DNA of 64,000 bases from Agrobacterium larrymoorei (GTDB lineage Bacteria > Pseudomonadota > Alphaproteobacteria > Rhizobiales > Rhizobiaceae). The stretch lies in NCBI RefSeq assembly GCF_030819275.1, contig NZ_JAUTBL010000002.1:870501-934500 (forward strand), in the 5' to 3' direction. Shown here one piece after another: positions 8,619 to 16,230 of the stretch. A program made the translations under genes and the position numbers. Each line of letters opens with the position of its first letter. Within the stretch, counting starts at the first letter, position 1. The notes below the pieces were generated by a model. That model worked only from the letters and a program-made list of their open reading frames with translations. It was not told the DNA's origin and searched no databases.

Positions 8619-9170
8619 AGCACCTACCGAACCTCGTCTGAAGGAATTGAATCCCTACTGCGCTAAAGTTGCAATGACCGATAGGCTCTACCCACAGAAA
8701 GTCTTGACTCTAGCCTCTGGTTACTAACCGCAAACAATTGATGCCATTGAATGGAAAAGAAGTGTTAGCGTCCTGCTGAAGATTTGACTATCGGCACTGG
8801 ACACTCCATCGTTTCACTGTCGAAACGAGATCTAGCAAAAGTGAAGACTTGAAAATTAAGGGTGGACTGCATCAACTTATAACCGCGAACCATCGCCCCC
8901 GATGAGTGTTATTAGGGTACGAACAGGGTGGTGTGAGCACCAGTGCCTAATGTCAATAGAAGAATAGTTCATTGATCTCGCTAGGAAAGGCTAGCAAGAT
9001 TGAGCCTACATCGCCTGTAGATCGTCAGCGTTTAATACCTGTAGCAATTTGGATTGCTGCAATCTGAGTTCATTATCATCGAAGTGCAACTTGATGCGCC
9101 GTTTATCAACTGCGCCAAGGAAGACGTGCGTCTTCACTTCAAAAATATGCGGTATACAAAGGAAGTGGAT
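8619..9170. other. 552-base stretch without a convincing gene
   Basis: AT-rich spacer between the divergent KAP gene and the small membrane protein gene. It must hold both promoters. I see only short hairpins (GCTAG-GAAAGG-CTAGC near 8979-8995 and a CTACA/TGTAG pair shortly after) and no long open frame with a ribosome-binding site. An unrecognised RNA is possible. Confidence 0.4.
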
Positions 9171-9350
9171 ATGAGTGAAAAATCAAAATCGTCGTCTCGT
9201 AACCGTGTGATTGTCGCCGGTCTGCGTTGGCTGATTAAGCAGTTTGTGGTCGCAGTAATCTTTCCTTTGTTGGTGATTTATCTGACGACCTATTTGCAGG
9301 GTGGGGAGGCACGGCCACCTTCCCAAAACTACTATGTTGCCTCGACCTGA
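9171..9350 (+). CDS. Small single-pass membrane protein (accessory island)
   Basis: A 59-residue protein beginning MSEKSKSSSRNR. It has a basic N-terminus and one hydrophobic segment at about residues 19-41 (WLIKQFVVAVIFPLLVIYLT), then a short polar tail. The ATG at 9171 has a GGAAG seven bases upstream; an earlier in-frame start would add 39 residues without such a site. Its 3' half overlaps the antisense 3' end of the third DUF2971 gene by 116 bases. Small one-pass proteins are common as toxins or effectors in conflict islands, but I do not recognise this family. Confidence 0.5.
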   Translation: MSEKSKSSSRNRVIVAGLRWLIKQFVVAVIFPLLVIYLTTYLQGGEARPPSQNYYVAST

Positions 9351-10152
9351 GAATGGCCGAAAGGGGAGGCCTGCATCGGCCACTGTTATTCGTACTTAAG
9401 CGGGAGTTCTTCGTCCGCTGAAAATGAGTCAGAAGGTTTTCGCTTTGCCAAAATAGGCTCTTGTCTTTGAAGTCGTATTTTAGACGCGCCTTATCGTCTA
9501 CCTGCTTTCTGATCATTGTCTGGTCAAGCAGGACCTTGAATGAGGTGTACGCAGGCCTTGTAATGCCGATCTTCAGTGACGGGTTAGAACTCAAGATACT
9601 GGCTATGCGTTCCTTCCCAACCTTAGCCCTGTGACCAAATATCAGACCGATTGGCATCATCGCGCGATCAAAGTAACCGAAATCTAGATTCGTGACATAG
9701 TCCTTCTCTTCATAAATATAGAACCTTCGCCACTCCTGCTCATATGTCCAGAAGTCCGACTTGATGGTTGAAATTTCTTCGAGTTGGTCGCGGCTTAAAT
9801 CTTCGATACTTTTGACGTTGTATGCTTCGATACCCAAGCGCTTGTTAGCGTATTGAACCTTTCGCCATTCGGTCGGGTCAACGCGTAATGCTACGCAAAC
9901 CCCTGCGTGTTTATCGGCGTAATGGCTCCACATAAGCGGTTCGTTCCAGTTCTCACTGGCGCAAATCATACCGCCCTTGCTAGTGAGCCTGTCACGGATC
10001 TTCTTCAAGTCATTGCGCTGCTCTTCCGTTTTCGCCGCGATGTTGAGAATGTCGAATGGATCATTGAGGGTATCGAAGGACGAAATCTTGATGCGCTTGT
10101 CCCGTATTGACGTCAGGCCGTGAACTAGCGAAGTGTAGTAATAGAGGATCAT
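9235..10152 (-). CDS. DUF2971 family protein, copy 3
   Basis: A 305-residue protein starting MILYYYTSLVHGLTSIRDKR, with the same block order as the other copies: FDTLNDPFD, GGMICASENWNEPLMWSHYADKHAGV, a W-T-Y-E-Q-E-W-R-R block and RPAYTSFKVLLDQ at about 190-205. The domain ends near residue 210. The last 80 or so residues are low-complexity and basic, overlap the small membrane gene on the other strand, and may be read-through of a damaged 3' end. It lacks the leader repeat that precedes copies 1 and 2, so it probably duplicated earlier or arrived separately. Confidence 0.7.
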   Translation of the reverse strand: MILYYYTSLVHGLTSIRDKRIKISSFDTLNDPFDILNIAAKTEEQRNDLKKIRDRLTSKGGMICASENWNEPLMWSHYADKHAGVCVALRVDPTEWRKVQYANKRLGIEAYNVKSIEDLSRDQLEEISTIKSDFWTYEQEWRRFYIYEEKDYVTNLDFGYFDRAMMPIGLIFGHRAKVGKERIASILSSNPSLKIGITRPAYTSFKVLLDQTMIRKQVDDKARLKYDFKDKSLFWQSENLLTHFQRTKNSRLSTNNSGRCRPPLSAILRSRQHSSFGKVAVPPHPANRSSDKSPTKERLLRPQTA

Positions 10153-10250
10153 AACGCCATCTCGGATAAACTTAGGGACGATGAACGTTCACTAGTTCAA
10201 CCTAATGCGGCAGGCAAGGCGGATGGTTCTGGATAAGGAAAAAGCCCCGT

Positions 10251-10622
10251 TTAGCAGGCTTGTTCGTGAATTGTTATCCTGACCGAATTGGACATTGCTA
10301 CTGCTAAGAAATCCTCGTCCGATAGCGTTGCCATTTCGATGAAGCGCCGTTCGTTCTCGGCCCAATACCAGTCGTTTGGATGCACCGGACCTTTATTGAA
10401 CCGATTATCAAAGTACCCGCACCATACATTGTCGTCGCTAGCCGTCCCATCGAACCATTCCCAGAACGCGCCTGTGCCGTAGTGAATGCGACCGTCCCTG
10501 CAAAGAATATTCTCTTCGGTATGGCCGTGAAGTTCTTCCGAGTATTTTACAACGCCGTGATCAAGAGCAGCGAGCGGTTCGGGCTTGCCGTAGATGATAG
10601 GTTCGCTCATACGGGTAGCCAT
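10251..10622 (-). CDS. Hypothetical protein rich in Trp and aromatic residues
   Basis: A 123-residue soluble protein with many aromatics in its middle (GTGAFWEWFDG, WCGYFDNRF, NDWYWAENERRF). I do not recognise the family. The ATG at 10622 is used; a second in-frame ATG four codons on (MSEPIIYGK) is equally possible. It is the last accessory gene before the right-hand copy of the 13-bp inverted repeat. Confidence 0.55.
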   Translation of the reverse strand: MATRMSEPIIYGKPEPLAALDHGVVKYSEELHGHTEENILCRDGRIHYGTGAFWEWFDGTASDDNVWCGYFDNRFNKGPVHPNDWYWAENERRFIEMATLSDEDFLAVAMSNSVRITIHEQAC

Positions 10623-10668
10623 CGGAACGAAACCCCATCAAATAAGATGGGTCGTCGTAACATAGGTA

Positions 10669-10681
10669 TTGTGACCAAACA
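10669..10681. repeat. Right copy of 13-bp inverted repeat flanking the accessory island
   Basis: TTGTGACCAAACA, the exact reverse complement of 3834-3846. It lies about 45 bases beyond the last accessory gene. Confidence 0.4.
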
Positions 10682-10945
10682 ATAGACCTTGACGCGCTGT
10701 TAACCACAGGCGCCGGCAAGGAGATTTTTAGGCTTATTCACAGCTGTTTTGTCAACGAAAGGATTTCCAGTCTCGATGGGAACCGCAAGCACTCATTCGC
10801 GTTTATCACTCATACGCCGCCATTAAGGCGCAATGGCTTCAAATTGGGGGAAGGGCTGAGAGCGGCATATTAGTATTAACCTTTGCTTAACTTCCCGATG
10901 ATTCTAATGTCGTGGGCAAGTCCGAGATTCGGTGCTAGAGTTCCG
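10682..10945. other. Gene-free spacer right of the island
   Basis: No open frame with a ribosome-binding site is seen. With the adjoining folded stretch, the region 10623-11207 has no recognised protein gene. The AT-rich block at about 10860-10910 could carry the promoter for the structured element that follows. Confidence 0.35.
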
Positions 10946-11080
10946 ACATGAACAAGCCTTGAGGGGCGGACCGCGCGTCCAAACCCTGGTTTAATGCCCA
11001 GTCCGTGGACTGGTGATGCCCGATGTAGTGGTACTGGCATTCCATATTGGCTTGATGCCGCGGTCCTGAAGATTTCGGCA
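10946..11080 (+). ncRNA. Candidate structured RNA or leader
   Basis: GGACCGCG at 10968-10975 pairs perfectly with CGCGGTCC at 11059-11066. Inside lie a hairpin CCAGTC/GACTGG (10998-11013) and an ATGCC/GGCAT pair (11016-11020 with 11036-11040). This multi-branched layout suggests a folded RNA. It could be a small RNA or a long leader of the downstream small gene, whose start is 140 bases further on. I could not match it to tmRNA, SRP RNA, 6S RNA or a riboswitch by eye. The strand is chosen by the direction of the downstream gene. Confidence 0.4.
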
Positions 11081-11207
11081 CGCAGATCAAAAAGAGATTT
11101 TGCTGAAAAGCTCGATATGGCGCTTCCTCATGCTGGATCGTCGCATGCAACGTCATACATAGCGATCCGGTCAACAACATCCGTCGTGCCTGTGAAAGGA
11201 GATGGCA

Positions 11208-11408
11208 ATGGCAGACATTATTTCGATTTCGACGGCGATACGCCGTCCTCAAAAAAGGACCGAGGCCGACGCGATTGCAGCAGGCCCAGCCCAGCTACTG
11301 TTTTTCACCGGCGTGCGCTACGAGCGTTGCGAGTTCGCCGATAAGACAAAGACGCGTAAGCGCAAGGTCAGCGGGACGGCTTCTTCTGAAGCGGCTCTCA
11401 CCTCCTGA
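11208..11408 (+). CDS. Small hypothetical protein MADIISIS...
   Basis: A 66-residue basic protein. A strong AAAGGAG lies six bases before the ATG at 11208, which decides the start over an ATG two codons upstream. The C-terminal part is Lys/Arg rich (DKTKTRKRKVSG). No domain is recognised. Its base composition matches the core genome, so it probably lies outside the accessory island. The long folded upstream region may regulate it. Confidence 0.6.
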   Translation: MADIISISTAIRRPQKRTEADAIAAGPAQLLFFTGVRYERCEFADKTKTRKRKVSGTASSEAALTS

Positions 11409-11441
11409 TCGATATCTCTATTAAGGCCGTCTGGAGTGCGC

Positions 11442-11993
11442 CTACTTCAAAGACGCAGGCTCGCATGTAGCCTCTCCCAGGAACCGCTCCGCTTCTTCCA
11501 GGAAGCTCGCCTGCGGTACCATCGTTCGTAAAACGGCGTAGCCTTCGTTGCGACCTGCTTCCACCAAAATCGATTTCGATAGCGCCTGGACTTGCGCCTT
11601 GCGAATAGCACCGCTCTGCTCCGGGCTGGAGATCAAAATATCCAGTTCACCGCCCGCCGATGTGCGGTCGTTCATGCTGAAGATCTCATTCGACGCACTG
11701 TCGAAGATCGCGATCGACCAGAACGGCACCGCACCGAAAGCCGAAAGCCTGACCGGCTTTTCTTCGACATTATAGGTGCAGACGGCAACCCGCATGAACG
11801 GATCCTCACTGCCGAGGCCACCCTTTTGATGGCCATCCTTGTCGACCAGATGAAAACGATTGGGCACAGCCTGGAACACCGCGCGCGTGTAAGCGTCGCG
11901 GTTGGAGAAGTGCGGGATCGAGAAGAGGATGAGGAGGTGGAGAACAGCGGCACCAACCAAGCCCGTGAAGACGGCGAGAATGACCCTAAGCAT
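11442..11993 (-). CDS. DUF1254-like membrane-anchored protein
   Basis: A 183-residue protein with an N-terminal hydrophobic segment (VILAVFTGLVGAAVLHLLILF) and then a globular part that fits the N-terminal portion of DUF1254 proteins (QAVPNRFHL, MRVAVCTYN). The ATG at 11993 overlaps the end of the upstream DUF1214 gene by eight bases, indicating translational coupling; a TTG start seven codons earlier is possible. DUF1254 and DUF1214 are usually halves of one larger secreted protein and here are split into two genes. Function unknown. Confidence 0.7.
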   Translation of the reverse strand: MLRVILAVFTGLVGAAVLHLLILFSIPHFSNRDAYTRAVFQAVPNRFHLVDKDGHQKGGLGSEDPFMRVAVCTYNVEEKPVRLSAFGAVPFWSIAIFDSASNEIFSMNDRTSAGGELDILISSPEQSGAIRKAQVQALSKSILVEAGRNEGYAVLRTMVPQASFLEEAERFLGEATCEPASLK

Positions 11994-12573
11994 TGCCGCA
12001 ATCCGTCTTGTCAATGGTTGGCATGGTGATGTCGATCAGGCCGGCACTTCCAGCAATCGGGGTATCGAGCAGGGTCAGTACCAGCTTGAAATTGCCGGTT
12101 GCCGGCACGGCAAGCCAGTTGAAGGGCGTTGCGGTCGACGCAAGCGTAATGGAAACCCCGCCTTCGGGGCCATGCAGGAGATTGCGCGAGTTAAGCGCGA
12201 CAGGCCGTCCGGAGCCGTCATCCAGGAGATTGCCCTGCTGATCGGCAACATAGACGGTCCAGAAGCGGGCAGGCGGCAGTTTGCCGGTGAGAGTGTAGCG
12301 GCACTGGCCGGTGAGGCGTTGACCGCTGCTGTCATTCGCCGCGGTAAAGGCCAAACCTTCGGCCGTTCCGTAGAGAAGCTTGCCCGCATCAGCCCGGTGG
12401 GCCTTGGCATAGGGGTCTGCCTCGATCGTCTGTGATTCGGGAAACGCATCCCATGCGCCGATCTTGATCGACCCGAAACCGGATGTGGCCTCGAGCGCCA
12501 CAAGGGTGGAAACAATACCACCGCCAAAGGCAATGACGAGGGAGATGGCGACAAGAAACGGAACTCGAAACAC
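11986..12573 (-). CDS. DUF1214 domain protein
   Basis: A 195-residue exported protein. The start is GTG with GGAAAG four bases before it. The N-terminus has a signal or anchor segment (FLVAISLVIAFGGGIVSTLVAL), then a beta-rich domain with YTLTGKLPPARFWTVYVAD and a C-terminal NWLAVPATGNFKLVLTLLDTP-like block typical of DUF1214. It is coupled to the downstream DUF1254-like gene. Role unknown; probably an envelope protein pair. Confidence 0.75.
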   Translation of the reverse strand: MFRVPFLVAISLVIAFGGGIVSTLVALEATSGFGSIKIGAWDAFPESQTIEADPYAKAHRADAGKLLYGTAEGLAFTAANDSSGQRLTGQCRYTLTGKLPPARFWTVYVADQQGNLLDDGSGRPVALNSRNLLHGPEGGVSITLASTATPFNWLAVPATGNFKLVLTLLDTPIAGSAGLIDITMPTIDKTDCGNA

Positions 12574-12810
12574 GCTGCTTTCCCGATTTGGAGCAGCGTC
12601 ACGGTTAGCATTGATTCCGACTCGGGGAAATGCCTTGCATGAGGGATGAACCGGCCTTTACCGAAATATTCCGCTTCTTGAATATGCGTTACGTAAGGGA
12701 CACCGGCGACAGGTTATCGAAGCGCCGCCCTCATGGGCGGTGGCAGACGCGCCAGACCTGCATCCGCCCCGGCGCAAAAGAGAGTGTCGGGCAGAGTTCC
12801 GGACGCCATA

Positions 12811-12843
12811 AAAAGGGCCGGTCAACCGATCAGGTCGCCGGCC
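12811..12843 (-). terminator. Intrinsic terminator after sorbosone dehydrogenase-like gene
   Basis: On the minus strand GGCCGG (12843-12838) pairs with CCGGCC (12821-12816) and is followed by C and TTTT. It lies just past the stop at 12865 and separates this operon from the DUF1214 gene. Confidence 0.65.
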
Positions 12844-12864
12844 ATTCTTCATCGTCGATATTTC

Positions 12865-14361
12865 TCAATTCGTAGGGGCGGGTGATGCGGGAGCTGCGGG
12901 CTGCGCAGGTGCCGCAGGCTGGGCAGGAACTGCGGGTGCTGCTGGTTGTCCCGCTTGGGCAGTGCCGCCGGACGATGCGCCGGAGACATCGTCGGTCGCA
13001 ATCGGTGCCGGTGTGACAGCGCCATCTGCGGCTGCGACACGCCACACCGTATTGCCCGCATCATCTGCCACCAGCAGGGCGCCGGTGCCATCGATGCCGA
13101 CGCCGACGGGACGGCCTCTGGCCTTGTCGCCTTGAAGGAAGCCCGTTACCACGTCCTGCGTCTTGCCCACGGGTTTGCCGTTTTCGAAGGGCACGAAGGT
13201 CACCCGATAACCGTTGAAGGCCGTCCTGTTCCAGCTCCCATGTTCGCCGATGAAGGCACCGTTCTGATAGGGGGCGGGCAGCGCCGAGTTCAGCGAGAAG
13301 GTCAGGCCAAGCGCCGCGACATGGCTGGACAGCGCGTAATCCGGCTTGATCGCCTTTTCCACCATATCCGGCCGGAGAGGATGCACGCGGTCATCCACAT
13401 GATTGCCGTAATAGCTCCAAGGCCAGCCGTAGAAGCCGCCTTCCTTCACCGAGGTCATGTAGTCCGGCACAAGATTCGGCCCGAGCTCATCGCGCTCGTT
13501 GATGACGGCCCAGAGTTCCTTGCTTTCGGGGTTGAAGGCAAGACCGTTCGGATTGCGCAAGCCAGATGCGAACAGCTTCCACGCGCCTGTCTGGCGGTCG
13601 ACCTGCAAAATGGCAGCGCGGTTCTTTTCGGCCTCCAATCCGTTTTCGGTGATGTTCGAGTTCGAACCGACGGAGGCATAAAGGAACTTGCCATCGGGGC
13701 TCAGCGCCAGATCCTTTGTCCAGTGGTGGTTGATCGGACCACCGGGAAGTTGTGTCAGCACACGCGGTTCGGCGGTGATTTCGTTCTGACCCAGTTGATA
13801 GGGGTAGGCGAGAATTTCATTGGAGGTTGCGACATAAAGCGTATTGTCGGCAAAGGCGACGCCAAAGGGCGAGTCGAGCTTTTTCAGAAGATCGTGGCGC
13901 TCATCCACAACGCCATCTCGGTTCGTGTCTCTGAGCAGCGTGATGATGTTGCTTTCCTTCGGCGGTCCACCGGTTTCACCATGGGCGATCGACATGATGA
14001 AGCCGCGAATGATGTCCTTGGGACGCGACGATGATTGGCCGCCTTGCGGTGCACGCGACTGCACCACCAGAACGTCGCCATTCGGTAGCGTATGCACGGT
14101 GCGCGGATTGACGAGGTCCTTCTGATAGACGGAGATCTTCAGGCCTTCCGGCACCGTCGGCATTTCGCCGTCCTTCCAGCCCACCACCTCTGCGACCTTG
14201 AGGTCGGGGATCAAGCTCATGGAGGGCTCGGGAAGAACAGGGTCTGGGCCTATCTGCTGGGAAATATCGAAATTATCGTTCTGCTCGCTGCAGGCCGGCA
14301 GGATGAGCGCAACGCCTGCAAGCAGCAGGGCGGGGGCGAGAATGCGGGAAACCATGATCAT
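12865..14361 (-). CDS. PQQ-type sugar dehydrogenase (L-sorbosone dehydrogenase-like) lipoprotein
   Basis: About 498 residues. It starts with a lipoprotein signal peptide ending LILPAC (lipid-modified C24). A beta-propeller follows with repeated patterns such as LPNGDVLVVQSR, DSPFGVAFADNTLYVATS, LALSPDGKFLYASVGSNSN, GLRNPNGLAFNP and GAFIGEHGSWNR, typical of the soluble glucose/sorbosone dehydrogenase fold. A Pro/Ala-rich tail of about 45 residues ends the protein. It probably oxidises an aldose or aldonolactone precursor in the periplasm using PQQ; the substrate is not known. The start overlaps the upstream DUF2231 gene by ATGA; an ATG two codons later has a better-spaced GGAG. Confidence 0.8.
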   Translation of the reverse strand: MIMVSRILAPALLLAGVALILPACSEQNDNFDISQQIGPDPVLPEPSMSLIPDLKVAEVVGWKDGEMPTVPEGLKISVYQKDLVNPRTVHTLPNGDVLVVQSRAPQGGQSSSRPKDIIRGFIMSIAHGETGGPPKESNIITLLRDTNRDGVVDERHDLLKKLDSPFGVAFADNTLYVATSNEILAYPYQLGQNEITAEPRVLTQLPGGPINHHWTKDLALSPDGKFLYASVGSNSNITENGLEAEKNRAAILQVDRQTGAWKLFASGLRNPNGLAFNPESKELWAVINERDELGPNLVPDYMTSVKEGGFYGWPWSYYGNHVDDRVHPLRPDMVEKAIKPDYALSSHVAALGLTFSLNSALPAPYQNGAFIGEHGSWNRTAFNGYRVTFVPFENGKPVGKTQDVVTGFLQGDKARGRPVGVGIDGTGALLVADDAGNTVWRVAAADGAVTPAPIATDDVSGASSGGTAQAGQPAAPAVPAQPAAPAQPAAPASPAPTN

Positions 14362-14789
14362 ACTCTCCAGGCCAGACGGGCATATTTGCGGGAGGAGGCG
14401 GAGACCGCCATCAACGACACCACGAAGGTGATGGCCGAAAGCAGTAGCCCGTAGGGCACCACAGCCGTCCAACCGTCACCGGCGTGAACGAGACTGTTGA
14501 TGAAGGCGAGGAGCAGCATCACGATGAACAGGAAGATGGAGACAAAGGACGGACGCATCGGTCGTGTGCGCCGGCGCAGCAGATCGATGAGACCGGCAAG
14601 AATTGCCAGACCGCCAGCGACCAGCCCCGCAAAAAGAAGCCAAGCCGAAAAATTCGACCACATCAGGTTGGCAGTGCGCCAATAGGCAATGTCCGTCGCA
14701 AGCGTCAGCGAAAAACAGACGAAGGGAAAAGGCACGAACAGCAGCTGAAAAGGATAGGCGGAAGCTTCCCCGTGGGATGCATCACTCAT
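14358..14789 (-). CDS. DUF2231 family membrane protein
   Basis: A 143-residue protein with four predicted membrane helices (LLFVPFPFVCFSLTLATDI, NFSAWLLFAGLVAGGLAILAG, FVSIFLFIVMLLLAFIN, VPYGLLLSAITFVVSLMAV). GGAG lies seven bases before the ATG at 14789. The gene overlaps the downstream dehydrogenase start (ATGA). DUF2231 proteins often accompany periplasmic oxidoreductases and may serve as membrane partner or electron-transfer subunit; that role is inferred. Confidence 0.8.
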   Translation of the reverse strand: MSDASHGEASAYPFQLLFVPFPFVCFSLTLATDIAYWRTANLMWSNFSAWLLFAGLVAGGLAILAGLIDLLRRRTRPMRPSFVSIFLFIVMLLLAFINSLVHAGDGWTAVVPYGLLLSAITFVVSLMAVSASSRKYARLAWRV

Positions 14790-15044
14790 GTCTTGGCTCC
14801 AACCGGCATTGAGGGGAGCGCCCGACCGCCATTGGCTTCGGGCGCTATTATGCCCTGGCAAACGGTTGGAGAAGGTGTTTGGTTGCAGTTCTTTTGATGT
14901 ACCGGCTTGCTGTTAGGTCAGATGGCTCACTTGGTTGCGGATGTGCCACCTCCGTCGCCTAATTCCACTGGCATAGAGATTGTCCGGGCGAGGATGTGGC
15001 ATCGCTGTTACATGACTGACACGCGACCGCATTAGCATGCTGCA

Positions 15045-16217
15045 ATGAAATCGCGCGTCATTGTTTTTACCACTCTCGCCATCACGCAGATCGCCGGATG
15101 GGGTGTCATCGGCATCCTGCCGGTGTTGGCATCCTCCATTGCCAAAGATCTTCAAGTCGACCTAGCGACAGCGTTTCTCGGTGTGACAGCGATGTATGTG
15201 GTGATGGGCCTGTCCGCTCCTCTTGTGGGAAAAGCCTTCGCTAGGTTGGGTGTGAAACACGTCATGCTATGCGGGGCAGGCTTGATCGGTATGGCCCTCG
15301 CTGCAATGGCGAGCGTCAACTCGCTCGCGGCCTACCTGGCATGCTGGTGCGCCATCGGCGTTGGTGGCGCTATGTTTCTAACAACGTCCGCCTATGCCTA
15401 TCTCGCGGAGTTCGCAGGCAACAGAGCGCGAGGCATGATCGGGTCATTGATGTTGGTAACCGGCCTTGCGGGCAGCGTCTTCTGGCCGCTGACGGCTTGG
15501 CTTGATCATCTCTTGGGTTGGCGCGGCGTAACGCAAATCTATGGGGGCGGCGTGCTTCTGCTTGTCCTCCCCTTGCTCGCTTTGAGCCTTCCAGATGTCA
15601 GAAGCACTTCTGCATCTCCAGTTTCCGGCAGAACGAAGAACCGTAGAGGTCATATTCTCTGGTTCCTCGTCGCCGCCATCTCGTTGAACAGTTTTGTTAC
15701 CCTGGGAATGGAATCGGTTGGCATAGAGTTGTTTAAGGCGCTGGGTGCTGATCTGACTTTGGCAGTGGGCCTGGCCTCCTTCATGGGTGTTCTCAAAGTT
15801 GGCGGGCGGCTGATAGACGTGATAGGAGGCCAGACATGGAACGCGATTTGGACTGGAATCTTATCAGGAGCCATGATCCCTGCGGCTATGCTGATACCTG
15901 TGGTGTTCGGCCCCAGTAGCGGTGCCATCTTTGCCTATATAGTCATTTTCGGCATTGGCAGCGGCGCTTTTGCAGTGGCACGGGCTACAATGCCTTTGGA
16001 GTTCTATGAGAAATCGGACTATGCCGCTGCAATGTCGATGATCGGCTTGCCTATGAATTTGGTGAATGCCACGGCACCGCCGCTTCTGTCCGGCCTCATG
16101 GCCTTTGCTGGCCCCTCCGCCATGCTCTTGCTGATGGTGGCGTGCAGCGGAGCGGCGCTGTGCTCATTGCTGACGCTCGGCCATTTCAAGAACCGCCAAC
16201 GCGGGTTGGTTGCCTGA
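15045..16217 (+). CDS. MFS transporter
   Basis: A 390-residue protein with about twelve hydrophobic segments and a central charged loop near residue 200 (SPVSGRTKNRRGH). It is a major facilitator of the bacterial drug/metabolite exporter type, with an Arg-containing loop after helix 2 (KAFARLGVKH). The substrate cannot be deduced. No strong ribosome-binding site is seen before the ATG. It converges closely on the PBP gene, with 13 bases between the stops. Confidence 0.85.
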   Translation: MKSRVIVFTTLAITQIAGWGVIGILPVLASSIAKDLQVDLATAFLGVTAMYVVMGLSAPLVGKAFARLGVKHVMLCGAGLIGMALAAMASVNSLAAYLACWCAIGVGGAMFLTTSAYAYLAEFAGNRARGMIGSLMLVTGLAGSVFWPLTAWLDHLLGWRGVTQIYGGGVLLLVLPLLALSLPDVRSTSASPVSGRTKNRRGHILWFLVAAISLNSFVTLGMESVGIELFKALGADLTLAVGLASFMGVLKVGGRLIDVIGGQTWNAIWTGILSGAMIPAAMLIPVVFGPSSGAIFAYIVIFGIGSGAFAVARATMPLEFYEKSDYAAAMSMIGLPMNLVNATAPPLLSGLMAFAGPSAMLLLMVACSGAALCSLLTLGHFKNRQRGLVA

Positions 16218-16230
16218 GAGCGTCAGTCTC

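Noticed and set aside
8619..9170. Retron-type RNA next to the KAP gene
   Set aside because: No reverse transcriptase gene is present anywhere in the island.
10946..11080. tmRNA, SRP RNA or 6S RNA identity for the folded element
   Set aside because: No tag-coding sequence, no SRP tetraloop core and no 6S-type neighbourhood were seen, so it is kept only as an unassigned candidate.
12946..14034. 362-residue plus-strand frame
   Set aside because: Antisense shadow of the sorbosone dehydrogenase-like gene, whose beta-propeller motifs are clear.
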